64,000 nt of DNA, from assembly GCF_007993065.1 (NCBI RefSeq), contig NZ_VOPL01000001.1:744001-808000 (forward strand), written 5' to 3'. The notes below the pieces were generated by a model. The model was not told the DNA's origin. It saw only the letters and a program-made list of their open reading frames with translations, and searched no databases. This document shows positions 11,623 through 20,671 of this stretch, piece after piece; the first letter of the stretch is position 1, and each line of letters starts with the position of its first letter. The translations under genes were made by a program, and so were the position numbers. This stretch comes from Paracoccus aurantiacus. GTDB lineage: Bacteria > Pseudomonadota > Alphaproteobacteria > Rhodobacterales > Rhodobacteraceae.

Positions 11623-13028
11623 TTCGGGCCCTCATTGCCGTGGTTAGCGTGTTGCGACATGAAACTGCGCGCGGCGGGTTTGGGCAGGTCGCGGGTGTCG
11701 GTCCAGCCGCCGGCAAATGGCATCCGCCTGATCCAGCCGCCCTTGCCGAACAGCCGCATGACCGGCAGCGCCAGCCTTGTGCCGAAATGGTAAAGGCGCG
11801 GGCGGCGGGCGGCAAAGCCCCACAAACCAAGGCCCATGCGGAGCGGACCGACCTCTTGCTGGCTGTCCCATGATCTGACCCGCCACGCTTTCAGCAGCGT
11901 TTTCAGGGGGATCTGGACCGGGCAAACTTCCTCGCAGCGGCCATTCATCGTGCAGGCATGGGGCAGATCGCGGCTTTGCGCCAGCCCGTCCAGAACAGGG
12001 GTCAGCACCGCGCCCATCGGGCCGGGATATGTGCCGCCGTATGCGTGACCGCCGATCTGGCGATAGACCACGCAATGGTTCATGCAGGCCCCGCAACGGA
12101 TGCAGCGCAGCATCTGGCGGAACTCGTCCCCGACCATTCGGGAGCGCCCATTATCGACCAGAACGATATGCATTTCCTCGGGCCCGTCGGCATCGCCTGG
12201 TCGTTTCGGGCCGGAATGGAAGGTCGTGTATTGCGTGACCTCGCCGCCCGTGGCCGAGCGGACAAGCAGCCGCAGCAGCGCCATGGCGTGATCGGTCGAG
12301 GGCACCAGCTTTTCGATCCCCGCCGTGACAATGTGGACGCGTGGCGGTGTCGTGGACAGTTCCGCATTGCCTTCGTTGGTCACGGTGCAGGTCGCCCCGG
12401 TATCGGCAATCAGGAAATTCGCGCCGGAAATGCCGACATCTGCGGACATGAATTTCTCGCGCAGGATGCGTCGGGCCGACGCCACCATGGATGCCGGGTC
12501 GTCGGCATCGGGTGGCGGGTGATGGTCCTTGAAAAACAGCGTCGCCACGTCCTCGCGCGTGCGGTGCATGGCGGGCCAGATGATGTGGCTGGGCCGTTCA
12601 TGGGCAAGCTGAATGATATGTTCGGCCAGATCGGTTTCCACGCGCTCGATCCCCGCATCGTCAAGCGCATGGGGCAGGCCGATTTCCTCGCCCAGCATGG
12701 ATTTGGCGCGGGTGACCAGCTTTGCGTCCGCGTCCTTGCAGATGCGCGTCACGATTTCCGCCGCTTCGGCCTTGTCGCGCGCCCAGTGGACATGCGCGCC
12801 GGCCGCCTGGGCGTTGCGTTCAAACTCGACCAGGTAGTGGTCGAGATTGGCGATGACGTGATCCTTGATCGCGGCACCCCTTGCGCGTGCCGCCTGAAAT
12901 TCCGGAAAGGCGCCCACCGCCGCCGCGCGCTTGGTTTCAGCGGTGCCGGTGGTGCGGTCGATAGCGGTTTTCAGGTTCGGATCGGCAAGCGCATCATGGG
13001 CGCGTTGCGTGAAGGCAGAAGCACCCAT
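11619..13028 (-). CDS. lutB: Lactate utilization protein B, iron-sulfur subunit
   Basis: 469 residues: an N-terminal LUD domain followed by a ferredoxin-like region with CIRCGACMNHC and CTMNGRCEEVCP, which should hold two 4Fe-4S clusters. A C-terminal DUF3390-type tail follows. The length and two-motif layout match LutB/YkgF of Bacillus and proteobacteria. It overlaps lutA by one base at 13028 and lutC by four, indicating one transcript. Confidence 0.94.
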   Translation of the reverse strand: MGASAFTQRAHDALADPNLKTAIDRTTGTAETKRAAAVGAFPEFQAARARGAAIKDHVIANLDHYLVEFERNAQAAGAHVHWARDKAEAAEIVTRICKDADAKLVTRAKSMLGEEIGLPHALDDAGIERVETDLAEHIIQLAHERPSHIIWPAMHRTREDVATLFFKDHHPPPDADDPASMVASARRILREKFMSADVGISGANFLIADTGATCTVTNEGNAELSTTPPRVHIVTAGIEKLVPSTDHAMALLRLLVRSATGGEVTQYTTFHSGPKRPGDADGPEEMHIVLVDNGRSRMVGDEFRQMLRCIRCGACMNHCVVYRQIGGHAYGGTYPGPMGAVLTPVLDGLAQSRDLPHACTMNGRCEEVCPVQIPLKTLLKAWRVRSWDSQQEVGPLRMGLGLWGFAARRPRLYHFGTRLALPVMRLFGKGGWIRRMPFAGGWTDTRDLPKPAARSFMSQHANHGNEGPK

Positions 13029-13780
13029 CAGCCTTCCTCCCCTATTGCCGGGCCGTCGGCCATGCCGGCCAACACTTCGGCGGTGTGAAAGCAGCGAGTG
13101 GCGGCCCCCTCGCGGTGCAGCCGCCCGGCCATATTCATCAGGCAGCCCAGATCGCCCGCCAGCAGCAGATCGGCCCCGGTATCCACGATATTCGCGGCCT
13201 TCTCGCTGACGATCGCGGTCGAGATCTCGGGATATTTAACGCAGAAGGTACCGCCGAAACCGCAGCAGACATTGGCACCATCCAGCGGGCGCATCTGCAA
13301 CCCCTCGACGCCTTCCAGCAGCGCACGAGGCTGTTCCTGCACCCCCAATTCGCGCAGGCCCGAGCAGCTGTCGTGATAGGTGGCCGTCGCGTCCAGCCGG
13401 ACACCTTCCGGCTTCCAGCCCATCACGTCATTAAGGAAACCCAGTATTTCGAATGACTTCCGGGAAAGACCTTCAGCCCGACTGCGCCAACCCTGATCGC
13501 TGAACAGCGTGGGATATGATCTGATCTGACCGACGCAGGAACCGGACGGGCCGACCAGATAATCATAGCCCTCGAACGCCTCGATCACCTGCCGTGCCAG
13601 CTTTTCCGCGCCGCGCTTGTCGCCGCTGTTTCCGGCGGGCTGGCCGCAACAGGTCTGCGCGCGCGGCACTTCGACGTTACATCCCGCGCGTTCCAGCAGG
13701 CGCAGCGTGGCCCAGCCAATCTGCGGGCGCATCGCATCGACGAGGCATGTCACGAAAAGACCGACTCTCGGCTTGGTCAT
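13028..13780 (-). CDS. lutA: Lactate utilization protein A, CCG-domain subunit
   Basis: 250 residues of the LutA/GlcF-like family with two cysteine-rich (CCG) domains. These include QTCCGQPAGN near residue 42, GPSGSC near 78 and ANVCCGFGGTFC near 170, motifs used for iron-sulfur cluster binding. First gene of the lutABC operon. No lldR/lutR-type regulator is next to it. A short 51-base gap separates it from purN on its other side. Confidence 0.93.
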   Translation of the reverse strand: MTKPRVGLFVTCLVDAMRPQIGWATLRLLERAGCNVEVPRAQTCCGQPAGNSGDKRGAEKLARQVIEAFEGYDYLVGPSGSCVGQIRSYPTLFSDQGWRSRAEGLSRKSFEILGFLNDVMGWKPEGVRLDATATYHDSCSGLRELGVQEQPRALLEGVEGLQMRPLDGANVCCGFGGTFCVKYPEISTAIVSEKAANIVDTGADLLLAGDLGCLMNMAGRLHREGAATRCFHTAEVLAGMADGPAIGEEG

Positions 13781-13831
13781 CTGGCGTCCCCCGGCTGGAT
13801 GGACGAAGCCTGCCGCAAATTGGGCCAGCGT

Positions 13832-14428
13832 TCAACGGGGTGAAAGGTCGAGCCGCGCGCGGTCGCCTGCCGCAAATCGCCGCAGCACTGCCGGGTACAG
13901 CCGATGTTCCTGAACCAGAACCCGCGCCGCGAGGTCGTCGGGCGTATCCCCCGGCAGCAGCGGCACCCGCGCCTGCCCGAGAATTGGACCAGCATCCAGA
14001 TCGGCCGTCACCTCATGCACGGTCGCACCCGCTTCGGCATCCCCTGCCTCGATCGCGCGGGCATGGGTATGCAGGCCCGGATATTTCGGCAGCAGCGAGG
14101 GGTGGATGTTCAGCATCCTGCCCGCGAAATGGCGGGTGAAGTCGGGCGTCAGGATACGCATGAAGCCAGCGAGCGCGATGATGTCGGGTTCGGCCGCGTC
14201 CAGATGGCGGATCAGTTCGGCCTCGAATGCTGCGCGATCACGACCGAAGGGGCGATGATCGACGGCGAACGTGTCGATCCCCATCGCTGCGGCCTTTTCC
14301 AGACCGCCCGCCGCCGGATCGTTCGCGCCGACCAGAACGGCGCGCGCGGGGTGATCGCCGGTCATGCTTTCGACCAGCTTCACCATGTTCGACCCGCCGC
14401 CCGAAATCAGGATCGCTGTGCGCTTCAC
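13832..14428 (-). CDS. purN: Phosphoribosylglycinamide formyltransferase
   Basis: 198 residues. Third step of de novo purine synthesis, transferring a formyl group from 10-formyltetrahydrofolate to GAR. Motifs: ISGGGSNM at the N-terminus (phosphate binding), the [19 protein letters not shown] active-site stretch near residue 103 (catalytic His), and [13 protein letters not shown] near residue 140. The start overlaps the purM stop by ATGA, so the two are coupled. Confidence 0.96.
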   Translation of the reverse strand: MKRTAILISGGGSNMVKLVESMTGDHPARAVLVGANDPAAGGLEKAAAMGIDTFAVDHRPFGRDRAAFEAELIRHLDAAEPDIIALAGFMRILTPDFTRHFAGRMLNIHPSLLPKYPGLHTHARAIEAGDAEAGATVHEVTADLDAGPILGQARVPLLPGDTPDDLAARVLVQEHRLYPAVLRRFAAGDRARLDLSPR

Positions 14429-15477
14429 GTCAGATTGCCGGAATAATGCACCCCCGCGCCCGGCACGACATGACCAAGCGCCACGACATTTTCGCCCATC
14501 TGGCCCAGCAGGCCCGAGAGTTCGTCAGCGCGCGCCGGATCGACGACCAGCACCATGCCGATGCCGCAATTGAATGTCTTCAGCATCTCGGGCGCGGTAA
14601 TCCCGCCCGCCTGCGCAAGCCATTTGAAGACCGGGGGCAGCGACCATGCTGACAGATCGATCTGCGCACCAAGCCCATCGGGCAGGATGCGCGGCAGGTT
14701 TTCGGTCAGCCCGCCGCCGGTGATATGGGCAAGGCCGCGCACGCCGCCCGCGCGGATTGCGGCAAGCGCCGGCTGAACATAAAGCCGCGTCGGGACCAGC
14801 AGCCCCTGCCCCAGCGTACCGTCCGAAAATGGCGACGCATCGCCCCACGCCAGACCCGCTGCCTCGGCCACGCGGCGCACCAGAGAAAATCCGTTGGAAT
14901 GCACCCCGTCCGACGCCAGTCCCAGCAGTACATCACCATCGCTGACGCCCTTCGGCAGCTCGGTGCCGCGTTCCATCGCGCCCACGGCAAAGCCCGCCAG
15001 ATCGAAATCGCCGTCGTGATACATGCCGGGCATTTCCGCCGTCTCGCCCCCGATCAGGGCACAGCCGGACCGTTTGCAGCCTTCAGCGATGCCGTTGATG
15101 ACGCGGGCGCCTTCGTCCACCGACAGCTTGCCTGTCGCGAAATAGTCAAGGAAGAACAACGGCTCGGCCCCCTGACAGACCAGATCGTTCACGCACATGG
15201 CGACAAGGTCGATGCCCAACCCGTCCAGCTCGCCCGTGTCGATGCCAATGCGCAACTTCGTGCCCACGCCGTCGGTCGCCGCAACCAGAACCGGGTCGCT
15301 GTAGCCGGCCGCTTTCACATCGAACAGCGCGCCGAAACCGCCCAATCCCGCCATCGTGCCGGGGCGCCTGGTGGCGGCAGCGGCAGGCTTGATCCGCTCG
15401 ACCAGTTCGTTTCCGGCGTCGATATCCACGCCCGCATCCGCGTAGGAAAGACCGTTCTTGCCCTCGACCATCACCAT
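14425..15477 (-). CDS. purM: Phosphoribosylformylglycinamidine cyclo-ligase (AIR synthetase)
   Basis: 350 residues; makes AIR from FGAM with ATP. Family motifs: [18 protein letters not shown] at the N-terminus, GVGTKLRIG near residue 90, the [21 protein letters not shown] segment, and GGETAEMPG near residue 145. A second in-frame ATG two codons in is an equally good start. purM precedes purN, the common proteobacterial order. Confidence 0.96.
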   Translation of the reverse strand: MVMVEGKNGLSYADAGVDIDAGNELVERIKPAAAATRRPGTMAGLGGFGALFDVKAAGYSDPVLVAATDGVGTKLRIGIDTGELDGLGIDLVAMCVNDLVCQGAEPLFFLDYFATGKLSVDEGARVINGIAEGCKRSGCALIGGETAEMPGMYHDGDFDLAGFAVGAMERGTELPKGVSDGDVLLGLASDGVHSNGFSLVRRVAEAAGLAWGDASPFSDGTLGQGLLVPTRLYVQPALAAIRAGGVRGLAHITGGGLTENLPRILPDGLGAQIDLSAWSLPPVFKWLAQAGGITAPEMLKTFNCGIGMVLVVDPARADELSGLLGQMGENVVALGHVVPGAGVHYSGNLT

Positions 15478-15551
15478 CCCCTTTGTGAAGCTGCCCCCCG
15501 ATAGCGCAGGGTCGCCCGGCAGGCAATCCGGCAGCAGGTGCTATTGCTGGA

Positions 15552-16022
15552 TTAGACAGGAATACGCGTCTGCAACAGGGTTGTCTGGTCAGGATCGACC
15601 GGCCAGCAGCGTTCGTGCGTAGAGGTTGTTCCGAAAACCACGTCATGCATGATCCGGCCGGGAATGAAGGTGAACGCTCCCGCGATCAGCAGCGCAGCGA
15701 TGAACAGGAATGTCATGATCCGCGCGTGGCGCCCAATATTGCCCCGCCGCGCCGAGATAACGCCGATCGGCAGCATTATGAGCGTCAGCAGCGTCAGCAA
15801 ATGAATTGGCCCGAAAGGCCCCCAGACGCAGTTCGTGTTCACAAAAAGCGAGGAAACCGCCGTCACCGCCATCAGCGCGACCCAAATTCGTCCGCGCATT
15901 CGATGCGAGGGCGTGCCCTTGCGGGCAATAAGTTGAATGACGCCCACAAGAAAAGCTGCAATGGCGGTGATGGTGTGAAGCTGAATTTCCAGAGAGGCGG
16001 ATGCGAGAGGCTGAAGAGTCAC
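15552..16022 (-). CDS. DUF2306-like membrane protein
   Basis: About 156 residues with four hydrophobic segments and a conserved HRMRGRIW motif between the first two, plus a RHARIM motif, as in DUF2306-type membrane proteins of unknown function. No ATG suits the N-terminus. I use the GTG at 16022 (spaced 9 bases from AGCAGG); a TTG at 16028 is the alternative. Longer upstream starts would run into the tRNA gene. The 200 bases upstream are visibly less GC-rich than the surroundings. Confidence 0.7.
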   Translation of the reverse strand: MTLQPLASASLEIQLHTITAIAAFLVGVIQLIARKGTPSHRMRGRIWVALMAVTAVSSLFVNTNCVWGPFGPIHLLTLLTLIMLPIGVISARRGNIGRHARIMTFLFIAALLIAGAFTFIPGRIMHDVVFGTTSTHERCWPVDPDQTTLLQTRIPV

Positions 16023-16228
16023 GGTCAAATACCTGCTGCTAAATGCGATAATCGGGCAAAAAACGAAAGGCCGCGAGCGACACCGTACGACGCGCGGCAG
16101 CAAATGCAAAAACGATTGCAATACGTTCCGCGACCTGCGCGATCTTCTGCCCGAATTCTTTTGGCCGCGCGACCTTTGCTGCGCTTGACCAATCTGCGTC
16201 CGCTGACTAGTCAGATCATCAGTCGGAT

Positions 16229-16304
16229 GGGCCTGTAGCTCAACGGTTAGAGCAGGGCGCTCATAACGCCTTGGTTGGGGGTTCAAATCCCTCCGGGCCT
16301 ACCA
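16229..16304 (+). tRNA. tRNA with CAU anticodon, probably tRNA-Ile2 (lysidine type)
   Basis: A complete cloverleaf: acceptor GGGCCTG / CGGGCCT with a G-U closing pair, D-arm TAGCTCAACGGTTAGAGCA, anticodon arm GGGCG-CTCATAA-CGCC, T-arm GGGGGTTCAAATCCCTC, and encoded CCA. The anticodon is CAU. The D-arm and the TTGGTTG variable region resemble bacterial Ile2 tRNAs, whose C34 is modified to lysidine, more than elongator or initiator Met tRNAs. The 61 bases after it hold nothing I can call. Confidence 0.9.
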
Positions 16305-16366
16305 AACCCGTTCCGATACAAGCTGATCACAAGGTGATCGGAAAAGACGCGGCGAATGGCCTGATC

Positions 16367-17698
16367 TCAGCCGCGAAGATCACGCGCGACGTTCCGCCGC
16401 ATGGTCATGAACGCCGGTAGCAGCGCGAGGATCGAGGTCAGGCTTACAAAGGCTGCCGCCATGCGGACCTCTGGCCAGCCGGGTCGTGCCTGCACGAGAA
16501 TGTCGGTCTGCGCAGTGATCGCGGCCGAGATCAGCTTTGCGGCGACAATGCCGATCACCAGCCCCAGAAGCGTTCCGGCAACAACCAGCACGACGGCATA
16601 GGACCAGACGAGCGCAAAGACAAAGCGCCGCGGCGCGCCGATCGCGCGCAACAAGGCCAGCCGGCGCGCGATCAGGCGGGTCAGCATCATCAGTCCGGCC
16701 AGCACGCCGACCGTCACCAGAACCTGGGTCAAGACGGACATGACTCCCATGACCTTGCGAATGTCACCCAGAAGGCCGTGAAGCCTGCCCAGAACGGCAC
16801 CGGGAAAGAATGCCATGCTGTCTTGTTGCGAAAACATGGCCTGAAGCCCGTAGGTCGCGGCAAGCGAGCGCGCGCGGACCAGAATGACAGGCGTGCCGGG
16901 GAATAACGCGGGATCGAATGGCGGACCAAGCTTGTCTTGCGAAGACGCATCATGTCCGTTGGCCAGACCGTGGACCGACCACACAGATTCGACCGGCACC
17001 AGCAGCGCACGGTCCCACGGAGTCCCGGTCAGCGGCATCCGGCCCACGATCTCATATTCGAAATCGCCATGCGCGTCGTCCTCTGCCGCGTGGCCTTCGC
17101 CATGTGCGGGCGAGAAATGCGCCCCCAGCGAAAGCTGAACGCGCGCACCGGCGATCGCCTCGGTTTCGGTTTCGAACATCCGGCCTTCAGCCAGATCGCC
17201 GCTCAGATGCATCACGAAGGGCGCGGTCGTGCCCACGACCTGCGCCCCCTGCCAACTGTCGCCGAAGGCGATGGGCGCGGCGAGATCAACCTCGGGCCGG
17301 GCGGCGATGCGGTCAAAGATGGCGCCGTCCAGCAGCGCCATATCCGCGGGCTGCAGAAAGACCGCAGCCAGCATCGCGGTCATCTCGCTGCCGGGTGCCG
17401 CGACAATCAGATCGAACTTGTCCGCAGCGCGTGCGCTGCCTTCGCGGATGCCCCGCTCCTGCGAAAGAATGCCGGTCGTCAGCGCGACCGAGACTGCGAT
17501 CAGGGCGCAGAAGACGGCGCTGATCCACGCCTGGCGACGCAGCAATCCGCCAAGCAGCGGCGCGATGCGAAAGCCGCGCAGGACCAGAAAACCAAGCACG
17601 ACCGCCGGTGCGACGCGCGCCAGCACAAGCAGGATTTCCTGCGCCCAGACAGGCAGGCCGGCCCAAATCTCAGGCAAGTTCCGGCGCGGCGATGTCAC
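16367..17698 (-). CDS. FtsX/MacB-like ABC transporter permease
   Basis: 443 residues with two N-terminal membrane segments (about 22-43 and 58-78), a large extracytoplasmic domain, then three more segments at the C-terminus: an FtsX-type permease with an additional N-terminal helix. The periplasmic domain has a cluster of His and acidic residues (around HGEGHAAEDDAHGDFEYE, near residue 200). YEIVGRMPLTGTPWDRA is a conserved patch in this permease type. It overlaps the ATPase gene by 29 bases. The substrate is unknown; the His/acid cluster and the phoA neighbour make a metal-related role thinkable. Confidence 0.85.
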   Translation of the reverse strand: MTSPRRNLPEIWAGLPVWAQEILLVLARVAPAVVLGFLVLRGFRIAPLLGGLLRRQAWISAVFCALIAVSVALTTGILSQERGIREGSARAADKFDLIVAAPGSEMTAMLAAVFLQPADMALLDGAIFDRIAARPEVDLAAPIAFGDSWQGAQVVGTTAPFVMHLSGDLAEGRMFETETEAIAGARVQLSLGAHFSPAHGEGHAAEDDAHGDFEYEIVGRMPLTGTPWDRALLVPVESVWSVHGLANGHDASSQDKLGPPFDPALFPGTPVILVRARSLAATYGLQAMFSQQDSMAFFPGAVLGRLHGLLGDIRKVMGVMSVLTQVLVTVGVLAGLMMLTRLIARRLALLRAIGAPRRFVFALVWSYAVVLVVAGTLLGLVIGIVAAKLISAAITAQTDILVQARPGWPEVRMAAAFVSLTSILALLPAFMTMRRNVARDLRG

Positions 17699-18431
17699 CG
17701 CCCCCTTGCAACATCGCCCCGTCGCGAATGTCGATTACCCGGTCAGTCGATGACTGCAGCGCCGAATCATGTGTCACGACGATAAGCGTGCGTCGTGCGG
17801 TCCTTGCCAACCCGACAAGATCGCGCGCGAGCAGGTCGGCGCTGTCGCGATCAAGGTTGGCGGTCGGCTCGTCTGCCAGAAGGATCGCAGGGTCGGTAGA
17901 AAGCGCACGCGCCACGGCGATGCGCTGCCGCTCTCCGCCAGAGAAGCTGCTGACGGGACGCCGCGACGCCGGGTCGATGCCCAACCGGCGCAGGGCGTCC
18001 GCGCCGCGCTGCCTGATCCCGGCGCGCAGGCCGGGGGGCGCATAAAGCGAAGGCAGGGCTGCGTTGTCGGCAGCCGAAAGCTCTTCGAACAGGTGATGAT
18101 CCTGAAAGACGAAGCCGACCCAGCGCCGCCGAAACTGTGCGCGACCGGATTCGGGCATCGCCGACAGATCGTGGTCGCCCCAGCGAACCAGACCTGAATC
18201 GATTTTCAAAAGCCCTGCAATCGCCAGAAGAAAGGTGGACTTCCCCGCACCCGAAGGTCCACGCACCGAAAGAGATGCCCCTTCTGCAATCTCCAGCCGA
18301 GGCACCGAAAGAAGCGCCCGACCCTGATCGCCCTGAACAAGCAGGCCGTCTATGCGCAAGGGCATCCCGCCCGGCTGAGCATCGACTGGGCTTTGCGCAT
18401 ACGGCTCGGGAAGGGAAGTCGCTGCGGACAT
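17670..18431 (-). CDS. ABC transporter ATP-binding protein (LolD/MacB type)
   Basis: 253 residues from the ATG at 18431 (a 231-residue form from 18365 is possible). Walker A GPSGAGKST near residue 66, Q-loop FVFQDHHLFEE, signature SSFSGGERQRIAVARAL, Walker B ILLADEPTANLD, H-loop VVTHD. The LolD-like ATPase pairs with the overlapping downstream FtsX-like permease. The gene is divergent from phoA, with a 214-base shared upstream region. Confidence 0.92.
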   Translation of the reverse strand: MSAATSLPEPYAQSPVDAQPGGMPLRIDGLLVQGDQGRALLSVPRLEIAEGASLSVRGPSGAGKSTFLLAIAGLLKIDSGLVRWGDHDLSAMPESGRAQFRRRWVGFVFQDHHLFEELSAADNAALPSLYAPPGLRAGIRQRGADALRRLGIDPASRRPVSSFSGGERQRIAVARALSTDPAILLADEPTANLDRDSADLLARDLVGLARTARRTLIVVTHDSALQSSTDRVIDIRDGAMLQGGGDIAAPELA

Positions 18432-18574
18432 GTCTGCTCCGTCTGGTGTATCGGTTCGAATGGCTTCGGTGTCGTCTCCCGCGCTCAGATACACCCCGGA
18501 ATGTAACAGCAATATGTGAGAGCCTTCCAACGGGGCCGCCGTTCCGCGCAACATCCGACCGGACCTTCCGCAAA

Positions 18575-18592
18575 CTGTCGCAAATCTGTTGC
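18575..18592 (+). promoter_or_regulatory. Putative Pho box upstream of alkaline phosphatase
   Basis: CTGTCGC-AAAT-CTGTTGC: two 7-base direct repeats separated by four A/T-rich bases, matching the PhoB consensus CTGTCAT-(A/T)4-CTGTCAT at most positions. It lies 54 bases before the phoA start, with a possible -10 (gatagc) about ten bases downstream. This is the classic layout of a PhoB-activated promoter lacking a -35. It could also influence the divergent ABC genes. Confidence 0.7.
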
Positions 18593-18645
18593 CGCGGGCT
18601 GATAGCCGTTCGCGCCGGAAGCATCGGAACCCATAGGGATCAATC

Positions 18646-20139
18646 ATGAGACATTTCCTTCTTTCGACGGCCACGCTCGTAAGCATTGGTGGGGCCGCGC
18701 TGGCGCAGGACCTGCCACAGGCATCGTCGGCCTGGTACGAAAGCGGCGCCGCAACGGTCGCGCAGCGGCTGGAGAACCAGCCCATCACGACGCGTGCAAA
18801 AAACGTGATTCTGTTCGTCGCGGATGGCAATGGCGTCGGCACCAATTACGCGATCCGGCTGTTTTCAGGTCAGCAGGCGGGCGGTCTTGGTGACGACTAT
18901 GTCCAGCCGCAGGAAACCTTCCCGAATGTCGCGTTGGTGAAGACATATTCCTCGAACGGCCAGACGCCGGATTCCGCGCCGACCGCGATGGCGATGAATT
19001 CCGGTGTCAAAGGCAAGAACGGAATGATCAACATCATGGACAGCGTAGCCGTCGGCGATTGCGCCGCGGGGGCCGAGGCAGGGACCAGGACATTCGCCGA
19101 AATTGCGACCGATATGGGCAAATCCGTCGGCGTCGTCTCGACCGCGCGCATCACCCATGCAACCCCGGCTGCGGTCTATGCGCGAACCGTCAACCGCGAC
19201 TGGGAAGACAATACGCTGATCCCCGAAGGCTGCGATCAGAAGGACATTGCCAGTCAGCTGATCGACCAGATGAAGGCGGGTGTCATCGACATCGCGCTTG
19301 GCGGGGGGCGCGCGGCGTTTCTGCCCGACAGCGTTACCGATTCCGAAGGCAAGGCGGGCAAGCGCACCGACGGGCGCAACCTGATCGACGAGGCCAAGGA
19401 CGCCGGCGCTCAGGTGGTTTTCGGCGAGGATGACTTTACCGCGCTGACGATGGGCAATAACGCGCCGGTGCTGGGGCTTTTCGAGTCGAGCCACATGAAA
19501 TACGAGGCCGACCGCACGGGCGAGCCGTCGCTGGCCGAAATGACCGAAGCCTCGATCAAGGCGCTTGGCGCGAACGAGAACGGCTTCTATCTGGAAGTCG
19601 AGGCCGGTCGCGTGGATCATGCCAACCACGACACGAATGCCTACCGGATGCTGACCGATGGGAAGGCCTTCGCGGATGCCATCGCCAAGGCGGTCGAGAT
19701 GACCGACCCGAATGACACGCTTATCATCGTGACCGCGGACCACGAACACGGCATCGCGTTCAATGGCTATTGCGGTCGCGGCTCGAACATTCTGGGCCTG
19801 TGCATGAAGGAAGACGAGGCCGGTATCGAACATACGGACGAGCCGAACCTCGCCGATGACGGCAAGCCCTATACGGTGATCGGATATCTGAACGGCGTAT
19901 CTTCGGTGCTGACCGAACAGGCCGACGGAACCTATTCCGGCAGCCGCCCGGACCTGACCGAAGAGGATGCGACCGACATCGACTATTTGCAGCAATCGTT
20001 GATTCCGATGCAGTCGGAAACGCATTCGGGCGAGGATGTCGCCGTCTTTGCGCGCGGTCCCTGGGCACATCTGTTCGGAGGCGTGATCGAGCAGAATGTG
20101 ATCTTCCACGTGATGAATCATGCCGTAAACGCCGAGTGA
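18646..20139 (+). CDS. phoA: Alkaline phosphatase, PhoA family (periplasmic)
   Basis: 497 residues with a Sec signal peptide (cleavage probably after AALA, residue 20). Active-site residues by comparison with E. coli PhoA: Asp60 (VADGNG), nucleophile Ser110 (TPDSAPT), Glu319, Asp324, His328 (VDHANHD), Asp365-His366 (VTADHEH), His460 (SETHSG). E. coli Asp153 is His171 here (RITHATP) and Lys328 is His325. This His pair also occurs in vertebrate-type enzymes and changes the third metal site. It releases phosphate from organic esters during phosphate starvation, and the upstream Pho box agrees. Confidence 0.95.
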   Translation: MRHFLLSTATLVSIGGAALAQDLPQASSAWYESGAATVAQRLENQPITTRAKNVILFVADGNGVGTNYAIRLFSGQQAGGLGDDYVQPQETFPNVALVKTYSSNGQTPDSAPTAMAMNSGVKGKNGMINIMDSVAVGDCAAGAEAGTRTFAEIATDMGKSVGVVSTARITHATPAAVYARTVNRDWEDNTLIPEGCDQKDIASQLIDQMKAGVIDIALGGGRAAFLPDSVTDSEGKAGKRTDGRNLIDEAKDAGAQVVFGEDDFTALTMGNNAPVLGLFESSHMKYEADRTGEPSLAEMTEASIKALGANENGFYLEVEAGRVDHANHDTNAYRMLTDGKAFADAIAKAVEMTDPNDTLIIVTADHEHGIAFNGYCGRGSNILGLCMKEDEAGIEHTDEPNLADDGKPYTVIGYLNGVSSVLTEQADGTYSGSRPDLTEEDATDIDYLQQSLIPMQSETHSGEDVAVFARGPWAHLFGGVIEQNVIFHVMNHAVNAE

Positions 20140-20156
20140 GCGCATCCCATGTCCCC

Positions 20157-20185
20157 GCGAGGTCCGGCAACCTGCCGGGCCTCGC
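20157..20185 (+). terminator. Hairpin after phoA
   Basis: A 12-base stem (gcgaggtccggc / gccgggcctcgc, with one G-U pair) with a 5-base loop starts 17 bases after the phoA stop. No T-run follows, so termination may be partial and the next gene could be co-transcribed. Confidence 0.5.
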
Positions 20186-20236
20186 CCACCCGGCGCGGTC
20201 ATGTCGCCGGCAGACCGACAACCAACGGCAGAACCA

Positions 20237-20668
20237 ATGCACCGTCGAGATTTGATGATCCTTCCTGCCGCCCTGCTTCTTGGCCATGCACTGCCCTCAG
20301 CAGCGGCGGGCGAGGACGCGATCCGATTGCGGGATCTTTACAACAAGGATCTCAGCTTTTCCGACGCAGCGCTTGAGGCCGAGGGGAAAAGGCTGACCGT
20401 ATGGGGCTATATGGCACCGCCGTTGAAGGCGAATTCGGAATTCTTCGTGCTGACGAACCGTCCGATGGCGGTCTGCCCGTTCTGCGAGCCGGGAATGCCG
20501 TGGCCCGACGACATCCTCGCCGTCTATGCAAAGCGCATCGTCGAGGTGATCCCGTTCAACGTTCCGATCGAAGTCAGGGGCGTGCTTGAACTCGGCGACG
20601 CTGTCGATGCCGAGCTTGGCTTCTACTCGAAGGTCAGGCTTGTCGACGCGACCTTCCGCCGGGTCTGA
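20237..20668 (+). CDS. Small exported protein with a CPFC motif
   Basis: 143 residues from ATG 20237 (MHRRDLMILPAALLLG), with a twin-Arg-less but typical signal peptide ending near AAAGE. The mature part has GKRLTVWGYMAPPL, FVLTNRPMAVCPFCEPGMPWP and a closing EVRGVLELG beta-strand. It looks like a small beta-rich periplasmic protein with a CxxC that could bind metal or act in redox. I do not recognise a named family with certainty; it resembles short DUF3299-like proteins found with FtsX-type ABC genes. It follows phoA and may depend on the same promoter. Confidence 0.75.
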   Translation: MHRRDLMILPAALLLGHALPSAAAGEDAIRLRDLYNKDLSFSDAALEAEGKRLTVWGYMAPPLKANSEFFVLTNRPMAVCPFCEPGMPWPDDILAVYAKRIVEVIPFNVPIEVRGVLELGDAVDAELGFYSKVRLVDATFRRV

Positions 20669-20671
20669 AGA

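Noticed and set aside
16229..16304. Reading the CAU tRNA as elongator or initiator tRNA-Met
   Set aside because: The D-arm and variable region look like bacterial Ile2, and there is no C1-A72 mismatch as in initiators. Met identity cannot be completely excluded without tRNA-type scoring.
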